A stretch of DNA of 64,000 bases from Chryseomicrobium aureum. GTDB taxonomy: Bacteria; Bacillota; Bacilli; Bacillales_A; Planococcaceae. The translations under genes were made by a program, and so were the position numbers. Below the pieces are notes generated by a model. It did no database searches. It was not told the origin of the DNA and worked only from the letters and a program-made list of their open reading frames with translations. Location: contig NZ_JAFBFG010000013.1 in the NCBI RefSeq assembly GCF_016909155.1, forward strand, positions 1 to 64,000, read 5' to 3'. Numbering within the stretch: position 1 is the first letter of the stretch; each line of letters starts with the position of its first letter. This document shows, in pieces, positions 16,864-24,969 of the stretch.

Positions 16864-18270
16864 ATGGAATGGTTAAATTCTTTTGTGGACTGGGCAAATA
16901 ATTATTTATGGACGTACATATTAATTGCCCTTTTGATTGGTGCCGGTCTTTATTTTTCTATCCGTACTAAATTTGTTCAGTTCCACATGTTCGGCGAAAT
17001 GTTCCGTGTCATCACGGAAAAGAAAGAAACAGATACAGGTGTGTCAGCATTCCAAGCTTTTACAATCAGTACCGCATCACGCGTGGGGACAGGGAACATT
17101 ACCGGGGTTGCCCTCGCAATCGGTATCGGTGGCCCTGGTGCAGTATTTTGGATGTGGCTCATCGCAATTATCGGGATGGCCACTGCATTCGTGGAAAGTA
17201 CACTTGCGCAAGTATACAAAGTGCGTGACGGGGATGAGTTTCGTGGCGGCCCAGCGTACTACATGGAAAAAGCGTTAGGACAGCGAAAGCTTGCAGTAAT
17301 CTTTAGTGTTCTATTGACTCTGAGCTTTGGTTTTATTTTTAACTCGGTGCAGTCCAACACAATCGCAGTGTCTGTAAGTGATGTGTTTAACGTACCAACA
17401 TGGGCGATTGGCTTAACATTAGTGGTTTTAACAGCCATAATTATTTTCGGTGGAGTTCATCGCATCGTCAAAGTTACACAAGTCATCGTTCCAGTGATGG
17501 CCCTGTTGTATATTGCAATTGCACTATTTGTGGTAGTCACGAATCTATCTGAAATTCCTGCATTTTTCGCACTCATCTTTAGTCATGCATTTGGTCTACA
17601 AGAAGCGGTAGGAGGCGGTGTTGGTGCAGCCATCATGCAGGGTGTTCGACGAGGCTTGTTCTCGAATGAGGCAGGTATGGGGTCTGTTCCAAATGCAGCA
17701 GCAACAGCGAACGTATCTCACCCAGCGAAGCAAGGACTCGTGCAAAGCTTAGGGGTATTCTTTGATACCATCATCATCTGTACAGCTACAGCCTTTATCA
17801 TTTTATTATCAGACTTCTATAAAACAGCTACAGACGACGGAATCATTTTGACGCAAAATTCATTGGCAGATCACGTGGGGAGTTGGGCTCCGTATTTCGT
17901 TGCGATTGCGATTATCTTCTTCGCCTTCAGTTCAATCATGGGGAACTATTACTACGGGGAAACAAACATTGAATTAATCAATGCTCATCGCGGATGGCTG
18001 CAAGGGTATCGTGTACTAGTACTAGCTATGGTCATGTTCGGTGCTCTTGCAAAAGTCCAGCTCGTCTGGAATATGGCAGATCTATTTATGGGGATGATGG
18101 CAGTTATTAATATCGTGGTCATTATCTTATTAGGAAAATTAGCAGGGCAAGTACTTGAAGATTACATCGGGCAACGAAAGCGTGGAGTGGATCCACAATT
18201 CTATGCGAAAAATATCGGTGGTTTAACCAATACAGAGTGTTGGGAAGAGGATGCACCGGAAACAAAATAA
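16864..18270 (+). CDS. alsT: Sodium:alanine/glycine symporter (AGCS family)
   Basis: A 468-residue membrane protein with about eleven hydrophobic segments. It shows the AGCS family pattern: TASRVGTGNITGVALAIGIGGPGAVFWMW and GVRRGLFSNEAGMGSVPNAAA. It couples amino-acid uptake to sodium. AlsT in B. subtilis moves alanine and glutamine; the precise substrate here is inferred. The ribosome site GAGGAGGGAAGC lies just before ATG. A glutamate-dehydrogenase-family gene follows after a terminator. Confidence 0.88.
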   Translation: MEWLNSFVDWANNYLWTYILIALLIGAGLYFSIRTKFVQFHMFGEMFRVITEKKETDTGVSAFQAFTISTASRVGTGNITGVALAIGIGGPGAVFWMWLIAIIGMATAFVESTLAQVYKVRDGDEFRGGPAYYMEKALGQRKLAVIFSVLLTLSFGFIFNSVQSNTIAVSVSDVFNVPTWAIGLTLVVLTAIIIFGGVHRIVKVTQVIVPVMALLYIAIALFVVVTNLSEIPAFFALIFSHAFGLQEAVGGGVGAAIMQGVRRGLFSNEAGMGSVPNAAATANVSHPAKQGLVQSLGVFFDTIIICTATAFIILLSDFYKTATDDGIILTQNSLADHVGSWAPYFVAIAIIFFAFSSIMGNYYYGETNIELINAHRGWLQGYRVLVLAMVMFGALAKVQLVWNMADLFMGMMAVINIVVIILLGKLAGQVLEDYIGQRKRGVDPQFYAKNIGGLTNTECWEEDAPETK

Positions 18271-18278
18271 CTAGTTCT

Positions 18279-18321
18279 TACCCTTCCGTTTTATCCTACA
18301 AACGGAGGGGTATACTTTTTT
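18279..18321 (+). terminator. Terminator after alsT
   Basis: Arms TACCCTTCCGTTT (18279-18291) and AAACGGAGGGGTA (18300-18312) pair with one G-T wobble and are followed by CTTTTTTT. Confidence 0.85.
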
Positions 18322-18354
18322 TAGTAAGATAATTAATTTTAGGAGGTGATTCGG

Positions 18355-19734
18355 ATGAGTGAAGTCTCCCATCCGATTGTAAAAGAAACATTAAAAGCAC
18401 TACTTGAGCGTAAGGAATTCCTTCCTGTGTGCCAAGGCGAAAGTCGTGATAAAGCCTTCAAATCTATGGAAGCCATTCTTTCGACACCGAATCAGATCCA
18501 TAAAGCGTATATTCGTATGCCGCTAGCAAACGGAGAAATCGTGCGAATTCCAGCATTTCGTATTCAACACAACAATGCATTAGGGCCGTATAAAGGTGGA
18601 ATTCGTTTTCATGAATCGGTAAACGAACACGAAGTAGAAAACCTTTCATTTTTAATGACGCTAAAGAACGCCCTACATAACGTTCCCTACGGTGGGGGAA
18701 AAGGTGGAATCATAATCGATCCACGGTCACTTTCTGAAAAGGAACTCCATACATTGTGCGTCAAATATGTTCGGAACTTTAACGACATTATCGGTCCGGA
18801 CAAAGATATTCCGGCCCCGGACGTAGGTTCTGGAGAGCGTGAAATGGACTGGATGATGGCAGAGTATAAGAAAATCAATCATGGACAGCCTTATTTGGGC
18901 AGTTTTACTGGAAAGAGTGTCATTAACGGAGGTTCCCTAGGCCGAAGAGAAGCGACAGGCAAAGGGGTCTATTTCACGATGCGCTACCTTCTTCATGATT
19001 ATGTGGAGAAGAACCGTACGAATTTAGAGAAGTCTGAAAATCGCTTTGCTAAAACAACGCTTGATCATTTTGGACGCCCGTTAAGTGTTGCAGTTCAAGG
19101 ATTTGGAAATGTGGGTTCTGTGACCGCATTAGAAGCCTATCGTGATCAAAAACTTCAGAACAAAGTCATTGCGGTTTCCGACCGAAACGTCACACTCGTG
19201 AATCGCGATGGTTTAAACATTCCAGCGCTTGTTGAATTCACGATGAAGAATAAAGGAGACTTACCGGTTTCTGAGGACCAATTAAAAGAGATTAATGTAG
19301 AAGCAACGATTGAATCGCGTGAAGCCATTTTAACTATGGAAATGGACGTATTGATTTTAGCAGCGCTTGAAGACCAGATTCATCAAGACAACTGGAGCGA
19401 CATCAAAGCTAAAATTATTGTAGAAGGTGCGAATGCTCCAGTGACACAAGAAGCAGATGAGCAGCTTGCCAAAAATGGTGTTATCATTATCCCAGATATT
19501 CTAGCTAACGCTGGAGGAGTTATTGTCTCATACTTAGAGTGGCTTCAAGGCCGTGAAACACAATTTTACACGGAGGAAGAAGTATTCAAAAGATTGTATG
19601 AAAAAATGGGCGAGACGATGGAAACAATACTTCCTCAATATTACGCGGACCCATATGCGCTGCGTCAGAATGCATTCATTCATGCAGTCGGAAGGTTATC
19701 TGAAGTCCTGTATAAGCAAGGGAAATTATATTAA
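18355..19734 (+). CDS. Glutamate/Leu/Phe/Val dehydrogenase family
   Basis: A 459-residue enzyme of the amino-acid dehydrogenase family. The substrate motifs PYKGGIRFH and PYGGGKGGI (catalytic Lys), the catalytic Asp region PAPDVGSGEREMDWM, SLGRREATGKGV and the NAD-binding loop QGFGNVGS are present. Length and motifs fit an NAD(P)-glutamate dehydrogenase best, but specificity is not certain. The start at 18355 has AGGAGGTGATTCGG; the track of in-frame GTG at 18346 lies inside this site. It should interconvert glutamate and 2-oxoglutarate with ammonium. Confidence 0.85.
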   Translation: MSEVSHPIVKETLKALLERKEFLPVCQGESRDKAFKSMEAILSTPNQIHKAYIRMPLANGEIVRIPAFRIQHNNALGPYKGGIRFHESVNEHEVENLSFLMTLKNALHNVPYGGGKGGIIIDPRSLSEKELHTLCVKYVRNFNDIIGPDKDIPAPDVGSGEREMDWMMAEYKKINHGQPYLGSFTGKSVINGGSLGRREATGKGVYFTMRYLLHDYVEKNRTNLEKSENRFAKTTLDHFGRPLSVAVQGFGNVGSVTALEAYRDQKLQNKVIAVSDRNVTLVNRDGLNIPALVEFTMKNKGDLPVSEDQLKEINVEATIESREAILTMEMDVLILAALEDQIHQDNWSDIKAKIIVEGANAPVTQEADEQLAKNGVIIIPDILANAGGVIVSYLEWLQGRETQFYTEEEVFKRLYEKMGETMETILPQYYADPYALRQNAFIHAVGRLSEVLYKQGKLY

Positions 19735-19735
19735 A

Positions 19736-19765
19736 AAAAGGAGAGGGCCTAAGCCTTCTCCTTTT
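19736..19765. terminator. Bidirectional terminator, one arm in the small leftward gene
   Basis: Arms AAAAGGAGAGGGC (19736-19748) and GCCTTCTCCTTTT (19753-19765) pair with one wobble. The hairpin ends the dehydrogenase gene and also the leftward small gene, whose stop codon lies at the hairpin loop. Confidence 0.75.
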
Positions 19766-20000
19766 CTAGTTCTTTCAGAATTGGGTCTTTTGTATAGGTC
19801 AGAGCTTCTCGCTTATGTTCAAGCTCAAGACGCAGTTTTTCTGTTTCTAAAATAAAGTTTTCATTGCGTAACTTCTCAAGTTCCAATTCTTCTTTCAAAT
19901 GCCCGAGTTTCAACTCTTCTAATTTTCGTTTGTTTTTCATCCAACTGTCAATTAAGCCAGCCCCAACACCAATCGCCACAATCGCTACAATCCACCACAT
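19749..20000 (-). CDS. Small membrane-anchored coiled-coil protein
   Basis: An 83-residue protein of unknown function. An N-terminal membrane segment (MWWIVAIVAIGVGAGLID) is followed by a charged, heptad-rich helix of about 55 residues (KLEELKLGHLKEELELEKLR). The shape recalls phage-shock PspB-like anchors, but I see no specific match. The ribosome site AAAGGTGG lies 7 bases before ATG. Upstream of it lies the 21-bp array (copy 2). Confidence 0.7.
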   Translation of the reverse strand: MWWIVAIVAIGVGAGLIDSWMKNKRKLEELKLGHLKEELELEKLRNENFILETEKLRLELEHKREALTYTKDPILKELEKEKA

Positions 20001-20074
20001 TTAACATACCACCTTTGTCCGTTTCTTTTCTTTTACGTCTTGGTGGCAGGAAAGTTTCATTTGATTGATGCGAA

Positions 20075-20200
20075 TTAGTTTCCATAATATCAGCAATTGC
20101 CAAAAGTGAGAAAAGAAGTGGTGAAACTCTCGTCACAATTAGCGAATCTCTTACAATAGACATCGAATCGCCCGACACAATTGCCAAACGCTCATATAAA
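20075..20200 (+). repeat. 21-bp tandem array with TTAGTTTCCATAA end unit (copy 2)
   Basis: The end unit at 20075-20095 begins TTAGTTTCCATAA. It is followed by five 21-base units (20096-20200) with the degenerate core ATTGCCAAA (variants AGTGGTGAAA, ATTAGCGAA, GACATCGAA) and a frequent final ACA. The last unit abuts the yceI terminator stem at 20201. The architecture equals copies 1 and 3 but the core differs. Confidence 0.7.
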
Positions 20201-20239
20201 AACGCCACCCTAGGAAAGTATCTTCCCTAGAATGGCGTT
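20197..20239 (-). terminator. Terminator of yceI built from the mosaic repeat
   Basis: Arms at 20201-20214 and 20226-20239 pair (AACGCCA...TGGCGTT, with CCTAGG). On the minus strand they are followed by TTTTTAT. The left end of this stem (AACGCC after TTTTAGATGTGGAG) is mosaic-repeat sequence, so the repeat itself supplies the terminator. Confidence 0.8.
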
Positions 20240-20377
20240 CTCCACATCTAAAACGAAATCGAGTTGCGCCTCCTAGAAATCCCGCAAGATGCCATCGCGG
20301 CCCATGAAGCAAAAAGCGCTTCACGGTCCACGCTGTCATCTCACACAATTTCTGAACAGTCGGCTCCACATCTAAAA
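20240..20377 (-). repeat. Mosaic hairpin repeat downstream of yceI
   Basis: On the minus strand the element starts TTTTAGATGTG (20377 down to 20367), one base beyond the yceI stop, and ends CTCGATT near 20257. A second TTTTAGATGTGG (20253-20242) leads into the terminator. The interior is a close inverted copy of the element after zupT. Orientation relative to the upstream gene is the same. Confidence 0.8.
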
Positions 20378-20378
20378 C

Positions 20379-20903
20379 TTAAGCCGGGTTTAACTCTAAT
20401 TCGATGTCAATCTTGATATCTTCGCCTACAAGAACTCCACCAGTTTCAAGAGTTTGGTTCCAAGTTAAGCCGAAGTCTTTACGGTTGATTTTTGAGCTTG
20501 CTGAGAACGCAACCACTTCTTGACCCCATGGGTTCGTTCCTTTTCCTTCGTACTCCACATCAAACGTAACTGGTTTCGTTACATCTTTAATCGTAAGATC
20601 GCCTGTCACTTTGTACTCATCATCGCCTTTAGACTGAATGTCTGTCGCTTTGAACGTAATAGATGGGTAGTTTTCAACATCGAAGAAATCAGCTGAACGT
20701 AAGTGATTGTCACGATCTGTGTTATTTGTATTAATAGAGGCTACATCGATTGTAAAGTCGATTGTTGCACCAGTAAGATCTTGTTCATTTCCCTCTAGAT
20801 TTGCAGAGAATTCATTGAAGTTCCCGCGTACTTTTGAAACCATCATGTGTTTCACTGAGAATCCAATGCTAGAGTGAGCTGTGTCGAGGTTAAAGTTTGT
20901 CAT
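20379..20903 (-). CDS. YceI-family lipocalin-like protein
   Basis: A 174-residue beta-barrel protein of the YceI family (YceI of E. coli, not the niacin transporter). Characteristic stretches are FNLDTAHSSIGFSVKHMMVSKVRGNF, RDNHLRSADFFDVENYPSITF and NRKDFGLTWNQ. The fold binds isoprenoid-like or amphiphilic ligands. There is no signal peptide, so it is probably cytoplasmic. It is transcribed divergently from an HxlR-type regulator, with an inverted repeat in the shared region, so that regulator is its likely controller. Confidence 0.9.
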   Translation of the reverse strand: MTNFNLDTAHSSIGFSVKHMMVSKVRGNFNEFSANLEGNEQDLTGATIDFTIDVASINTNNTDRDNHLRSADFFDVENYPSITFKATDIQSKGDDEYKVTGDLTIKDVTKPVTFDVEYEGKGTNPWGQEVVAFSASSKINRKDFGLTWNQTLETGGVLVGEDIKIDIELELNPA

Positions 20904-21009
20904 GAAAAAATCTCTCCTTTGTTTTTCGAATTATCTAAAAGTATACGGATAATTTATTTCGAAATCAAGATATATGATTAAAAAAATAAATTACTGGTTA
21001 CTTTATGTA

Positions 21010-21033
21010 ACTTACTATAAAATAATACTAAGT
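21010..21033. promoter_or_regulatory. Inverted-repeat operator candidate between yceI and hxlR-type gene
   Basis: ACTTACTAT (21010-21018) and ATACTAAGT (21025-21033) form a 9-bp inverted repeat with one mismatch and 6-base spacer. A second shorter one, GTTAC-TTTAT-GTAAC, lies just left. The position between divergent genes and the symmetric form fit an HxlR-family site. The regulator link is inference. Confidence 0.5.
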
Positions 21034-21112
21034 AGACGTCAAGAGATATCATCGTGATTTTTTGAGTTTTTTAGATTTTTTTACTATACTAAATAAATTA
21101 GGAGTGAAAAAT

Positions 21113-21418
21113 ATGAAAAAATCGGCGCTTTGTCCACGCCTTTCTAGCGCAATGGATCTGTTAGGAAAACGATGGACTGCATTAATTATTTATCAGTTAT
21201 TAGAAGGATGTAAACGATTCAATGAAATCGAGTCCTCTATGCCGATCAGCGGAAGACTTTTGTCTGAGCGATTAAAAGAATTAGAATATGAAGGTCTAGT
21301 TACACGTAAAATTTACTCAGAAGTTCCAGTACGAGTGGAATATTCCTTGACGGAAAAAGGACAAGCATTGCGTCCGGTAATCGAAGGAATAGAGCAATGG
21401 TCACAACAATGGACGTAA
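21113..21418 (+). CDS. HxlR/YodB-family transcriptional regulator
   Basis: A 101-residue winged-helix regulator (MarR/DUF24 group). The motif LLGKRWTALIIYQLLEGCKRFNEIE and SERLKELEYEGLV are typical. A conserved N-terminal cysteine (CPRLSSAMD, Cys7) matches the redox-sensing Cys of YodB, CatR and HypR, which sense quinones, aldehydes or disulfide stress. The start at 21113 is set by TTAGGAGTG; the upstream reading has no ribosome site. It is divergent from yceI and probably controls it. Confidence 0.85.
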   Translation: MKKSALCPRLSSAMDLLGKRWTALIIYQLLEGCKRFNEIESSMPISGRLLSERLKELEYEGLVTRKIYSEVPVRVEYSLTEKGQALRPVIEGIEQWSQQWT

Positions 21419-21496
21419 CGAATGGTTCTTGTGTAAAAGAGGATTCCCTCGCATACTAAGAAGACAAACGTTTAAGAAAGAAAGGATTTGGCTTTT

Positions 21497-22408
21497 TTGT
21501 CTAAACAGAAATGGTTTGAAGAGCTTTCGGCAGTTTTGCCTGCACATACAGTTAAATTAGATGAACCTCTCTCACTGCACACGATAACGCGCATGGGAGG
21601 ACCAGCAGATGTATTCGTTTCGCCTGAGTCTCAAGCGCAAGCAATTGTCGTCATCAATTACGCGGCTCAGTATAAAATTCCTTTATTGCTTTTAGGAAAC
21701 GGTTCGAACATGGTCGTGCGTGATGGCGGAGTTCGAGGAATCGTCTTACAGTTGACGAAACTTCAAGAAATCACAATTACGAATACACACGTCTATGCTG
21801 AAAGTGGAGCACCTATTATTCATGTCTCTAAACAAGCTGCAGCTGAGGGTCTGACAGGTTTGGAGTTCGCATGTGGGATTCCAGGAACTGTAGGCGGCGC
21901 TATGGTAATGAATGCAGGGGCTTATGGTGGTGAGATTCAAGATATCATCAAGCAGTGTACTGTTGTTACGCCAGAAGGGGAACTGTTGATTTTAAAGAAA
22001 GAAGATTTAGATCTTGGCTACCGCACGAGCGTCATATCGAAAAAAGGCTATTTCGTATTGTCAGCTGAATTTGAACTGACGCATGGTGAGCAAAAAGAGA
22101 TTGACAGCAAGATTGAAGACCTGACTTTCCAGCGTACATCCAAGCAACCACTTGAATATCCTTCTGCAGGAAGTGTGTTCAAACGTCCTCCAGGATATTT
22201 CGCTGGGAAACTGATCCAAGATAGCGATTTGCAAGGAAAAGGGTACGGGGGAGCGGAAGTTTCTACAAAACATGCCGGATTCATCGTCAATAAAAATAAT
22301 GCAACAGCAACTGACTATATCCAAACTATTCAGCTTGTACAAAAGACTGTCAAAGAAAAGTTTGGCGTGGATCTTGAGTTGGAAGTGAAGATAGTCGGTG
22401 AAGAATAA
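21497..22408 (+). CDS. murB: UDP-N-acetylenolpyruvoylglucosamine reductase
   Basis: A 303-residue FAD enzyme that makes UDP-MurNAc for peptidoglycan. Motifs: TRMGGPADVFV (FAD domain), LGNGSNMVVRDGG, GIPGTVGGAMVMNAGAYGG and the active-site region YPSAGSVFKRP. The start is a TTG; 21497 gives protein MSKQKW and a better distance to AAAGGA than the alternative TTG at 21488, but either is possible. Single gene with own terminator. Confidence 0.93.
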   Translation: MSKQKWFEELSAVLPAHTVKLDEPLSLHTITRMGGPADVFVSPESQAQAIVVINYAAQYKIPLLLLGNGSNMVVRDGGVRGIVLQLTKLQEITITNTHVYAESGAPIIHVSKQAAAEGLTGLEFACGIPGTVGGAMVMNAGAYGGEIQDIIKQCTVVTPEGELLILKKEDLDLGYRTSVISKKGYFVLSAEFELTHGEQKEIDSKIEDLTFQRTSKQPLEYPSAGSVFKRPPGYFAGKLIQDSDLQGKGYGGAEVSTKHAGFIVNKNNATATDYIQTIQLVQKTVKEKFGVDLELEVKIVGEE

Positions 22409-22428
22409 AATTAGAATGAATTAGTGGG

Positions 22429-22459
22429 CACTTTCTCTTTTTAGAGAAAGTGTTTTTTT
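22429..22459 (+). terminator. Terminator of murB
   Basis: The perfect 10-bp stem CACTTTCTCT / AGAGAAAGTG with loop TTTT is followed by TTTTTTT. Confidence 0.9.
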
Positions 22460-22546
22460 ATACCCACACAATGCCCAAACTTTTTTGGGTTATGAAGGAT
22501 TTTATCAAAGTTTGCCGAATTAGTAGCAATACGAGGGGGAAGGGAC

Positions 22547-24916
22547 ATGAAAAAAGGACTAAAAATCACACTGACGATTGCTGGAATTCTTCTGGCTATT
22601 GTAGTTATAGCTTTACTTGGCCTCAATTGGTTTATCGCGGACTCTAAGCCGCAAATCGAGGGACAGATGGGCTTAAGTAGTATTGAACAAGAAGTTATCG
22701 TGATCCGAGATGAACAAGGCGTGCCTCATATTGAAGCTGAAAGTGATGCGGACTTGTATCGTGCACAAGGGTTTGTGCAGGCTCAAGATCGTCTGTTCCA
22801 AATGGATTTAGCGCGTCGCCAAGCGAGCGGCCAATTATCAGAAGTAGTGGGGAGTGCTGCTTTATCCACCGATCAATTCTTTTTGACATTTAGTCTTCGG
22901 GACGCAGCAGAAAAATCGTATGAAGGCTACAGTGATGAAGCAAAGCAAGTGCTCGCGTGGTATGCAGAAGGTGTGAATGACTTTATTGCACACGCGAAAG
23001 AAGAAGGCAAACTGAGTTATGAGTTTTCACTTCTCGGCTATGAGCCAAAAGAATGGACTCCTGTAGATTCCCTGACGATTGGAAAATACATGGCGTATGA
23101 TCTTGGTGGCAACTGGTCGACACTGGCTATTCGCCACTGGGCACTACAAAACTTAGAAGAGGATAAAGCGCGGGAGCTCTTCATTACGTATCCTGAAGGT
23201 GACCCAGCAATATTAGAAGCAAATAAAGAGACGTCTGTCCAAGTAGGGGCGAACTTTCCGCTTGAAGTGATGCCTCACCCATTTAACGGGAGTAACAACT
23301 GGGTCGTTTCTGGAGACAAGACAGTAACGGGTGAACCACTTTTAGCCGATGACCCACATCTCGGCTTGAGTACACCGTCTATCTGGTATCAGATGCACCT
23401 CCAGTCGCCTGAACAAAATGTCAGTGGCGTCATCTTTGCAGGGATTCCAGGAATCATTCTAGGACATAACGAAGACGTCGCTTGGGGAGTAACGAATGTA
23501 GGTCCAGACGTTCAAGACTTGTATATCGAGATTCCGAACCCAGAGAACCCGTATCAATTCTCGTACGACGGCGAGTGGGAAGATGCGGAAGTTCGGTCGT
23601 ATGAAATCGCAGTGAAGGATGAAGAGTCCGTGCCTTATGAAGTCGTAGTGACCCGGCATGGGCCTGTGATTTCTGACATCTTGTATGACGAAACGAATCC
23701 AGAAGCTGTGTTTTCCATGCAGTGGACCGCACTTGAACCCACGCAGGAGCTACAAGCCATCTTGGAAATGAACAAATCTTCTAACTGGGAACAATTCGAA
23801 TCGGCGCTTGAACAATTCCATGCGCCAGCACAGAACTTTGTTTTCGCTGCAAAAGACGGAACCATCGCCTATAAAGCAAATGGACGACTACCTCTTCGCA
23901 AACAAGGGGACGGGCAACTTCCGGTTCCAGGAGACTCTTCTGATTACGGGTGGGATGGGTATGTTCCATATGACGAACTACCGACTTCAGTGAACCCTGA
24001 CGAGGGCTTTATCGCAACAGCCAACAATCAAGTGGTAGACGATAGCTATCCCTATCACATCACGGACTTCTGGGCGCAATCCTACCGTTACGAGCGGATC
24101 GCAGAGGTGTTGGAGGCAAGTGATGAGTTGACTGTTCAGGATATGATGGACCTGCAGATGGATCAAGAGAACTTGCAAGCGCGTAGATTTTTAGAGCAAC
24201 TGTTGACTGGACTTTCTACAACAGAAGCAGGTAGCACATATACAGAGCTTTTAAGTAAGATGGAAAGTTGGAACCTTGTCGATGACAAAGAATCTCCATT
24301 TCCACTCGTCTTTAATAAATGGATGAAAAAACTTCCCAACGTGTTATTTGAAGAACAAGTTCCAGAAGATATTTACGATATGATGCCAGGAAAAGCGAAT
24401 ATCACCGATCAACTGCTAAAGCTTTATGCGGATGGAGAGACAAGTGTATGGGTCGAGGAATTTGGCGGTTTTGAAGCATGGGTAGAGGCGAGTTTCGTAG
24501 AAATGATGGCGGAGATGGAAGAAAAGCATGGGGAGGACTGGTCTGAGTGGCAGTGGGGAGAAGAACATTTGCTGACTTTTGATCATCCTCTTGCAGGCGC
24601 ATCGCCACTACTTGCACGCTTCTTGAACCCGACACCTGTTCCGATTGGTGGATCTGGAATTACAGTACAAGCAGCAGCATTCAATGAACAAGGTGAAGTC
24701 ACACATGGGGCGTCATGGCGATTTGTAGCAGACCTCAGTGACTTATCGAGTGCCTATCATATAGTGGGCCCTGGACAGAGTGGGCACGTGAAATCAAAGT
24801 GGTTCCACAATCAAGTGGATGATTGGGCAAATGGTACTTTCCATGAAACCCGGCTAGATGGGGAATATGGAGAGTCGTATGAACTGCGTTTAGTACCTGA
24901 AAAGATTGCAAATTAG
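22547..24916 (+). CDS. Penicillin acylase family amidohydrolase
   Basis: A 789-residue Ntn-hydrolase. An N-terminal hydrophobic segment (ITLTIAGILLAIVVIALLGLNW) anchors or exports it. The alpha chain region RDEQGVPHIEAESDADLYRAQGFVQAQDR is followed, near residue 249, by NGSNNWVVSG, whose Ser becomes the N-terminal nucleophile after self-cleavage. The family cleaves amides such as penicillins, acyl-homoserine lactones or other N-acyl compounds; the natural substrate is unknown. The ribosome site GAAGGGAC precedes the ATG. It is followed by an acetyltransferase gene after 53 bases. Confidence 0.88.
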   Translation: MKKGLKITLTIAGILLAIVVIALLGLNWFIADSKPQIEGQMGLSSIEQEVIVIRDEQGVPHIEAESDADLYRAQGFVQAQDRLFQMDLARRQASGQLSEVVGSAALSTDQFFLTFSLRDAAEKSYEGYSDEAKQVLAWYAEGVNDFIAHAKEEGKLSYEFSLLGYEPKEWTPVDSLTIGKYMAYDLGGNWSTLAIRHWALQNLEEDKARELFITYPEGDPAILEANKETSVQVGANFPLEVMPHPFNGSNNWVVSGDKTVTGEPLLADDPHLGLSTPSIWYQMHLQSPEQNVSGVIFAGIPGIILGHNEDVAWGVTNVGPDVQDLYIEIPNPENPYQFSYDGEWEDAEVRSYEIAVKDEESVPYEVVVTRHGPVISDILYDETNPEAVFSMQWTALEPTQELQAILEMNKSSNWEQFESALEQFHAPAQNFVFAAKDGTIAYKANGRLPLRKQGDGQLPVPGDSSDYGWDGYVPYDELPTSVNPDEGFIATANNQVVDDSYPYHITDFWAQSYRYERIAEVLEASDELTVQDMMDLQMDQENLQARRFLEQLLTGLSTTEAGSTYTELLSKMESWNLVDDKESPFPLVFNKWMKKLPNVLFEEQVPEDIYDMMPGKANITDQLLKLYADGETSVWVEEFGGFEAWVEASFVEMMAEMEEKHGEDWSEWQWGEEHLLTFDHPLAGASPLLARFLNPTPVPIGGSGITVQAAAFNEQGEVTHGASWRFVADLSDLSSAYHIVGPGQSGHVKSKWFHNQVDDWANGTFHETRLDGEYGESYELRLVPEKIAN

Positions 24917-24969
24917 ACCGAGAAAGTATATCTTTGCTTTAGACAAGAAACGGTATACGGGAGGTCTTT

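Noticed and set aside
20151-20369. Minus-strand 72-residue frame
   Set aside because: Lies entirely within the mosaic repeat, terminator and array downstream of yceI.
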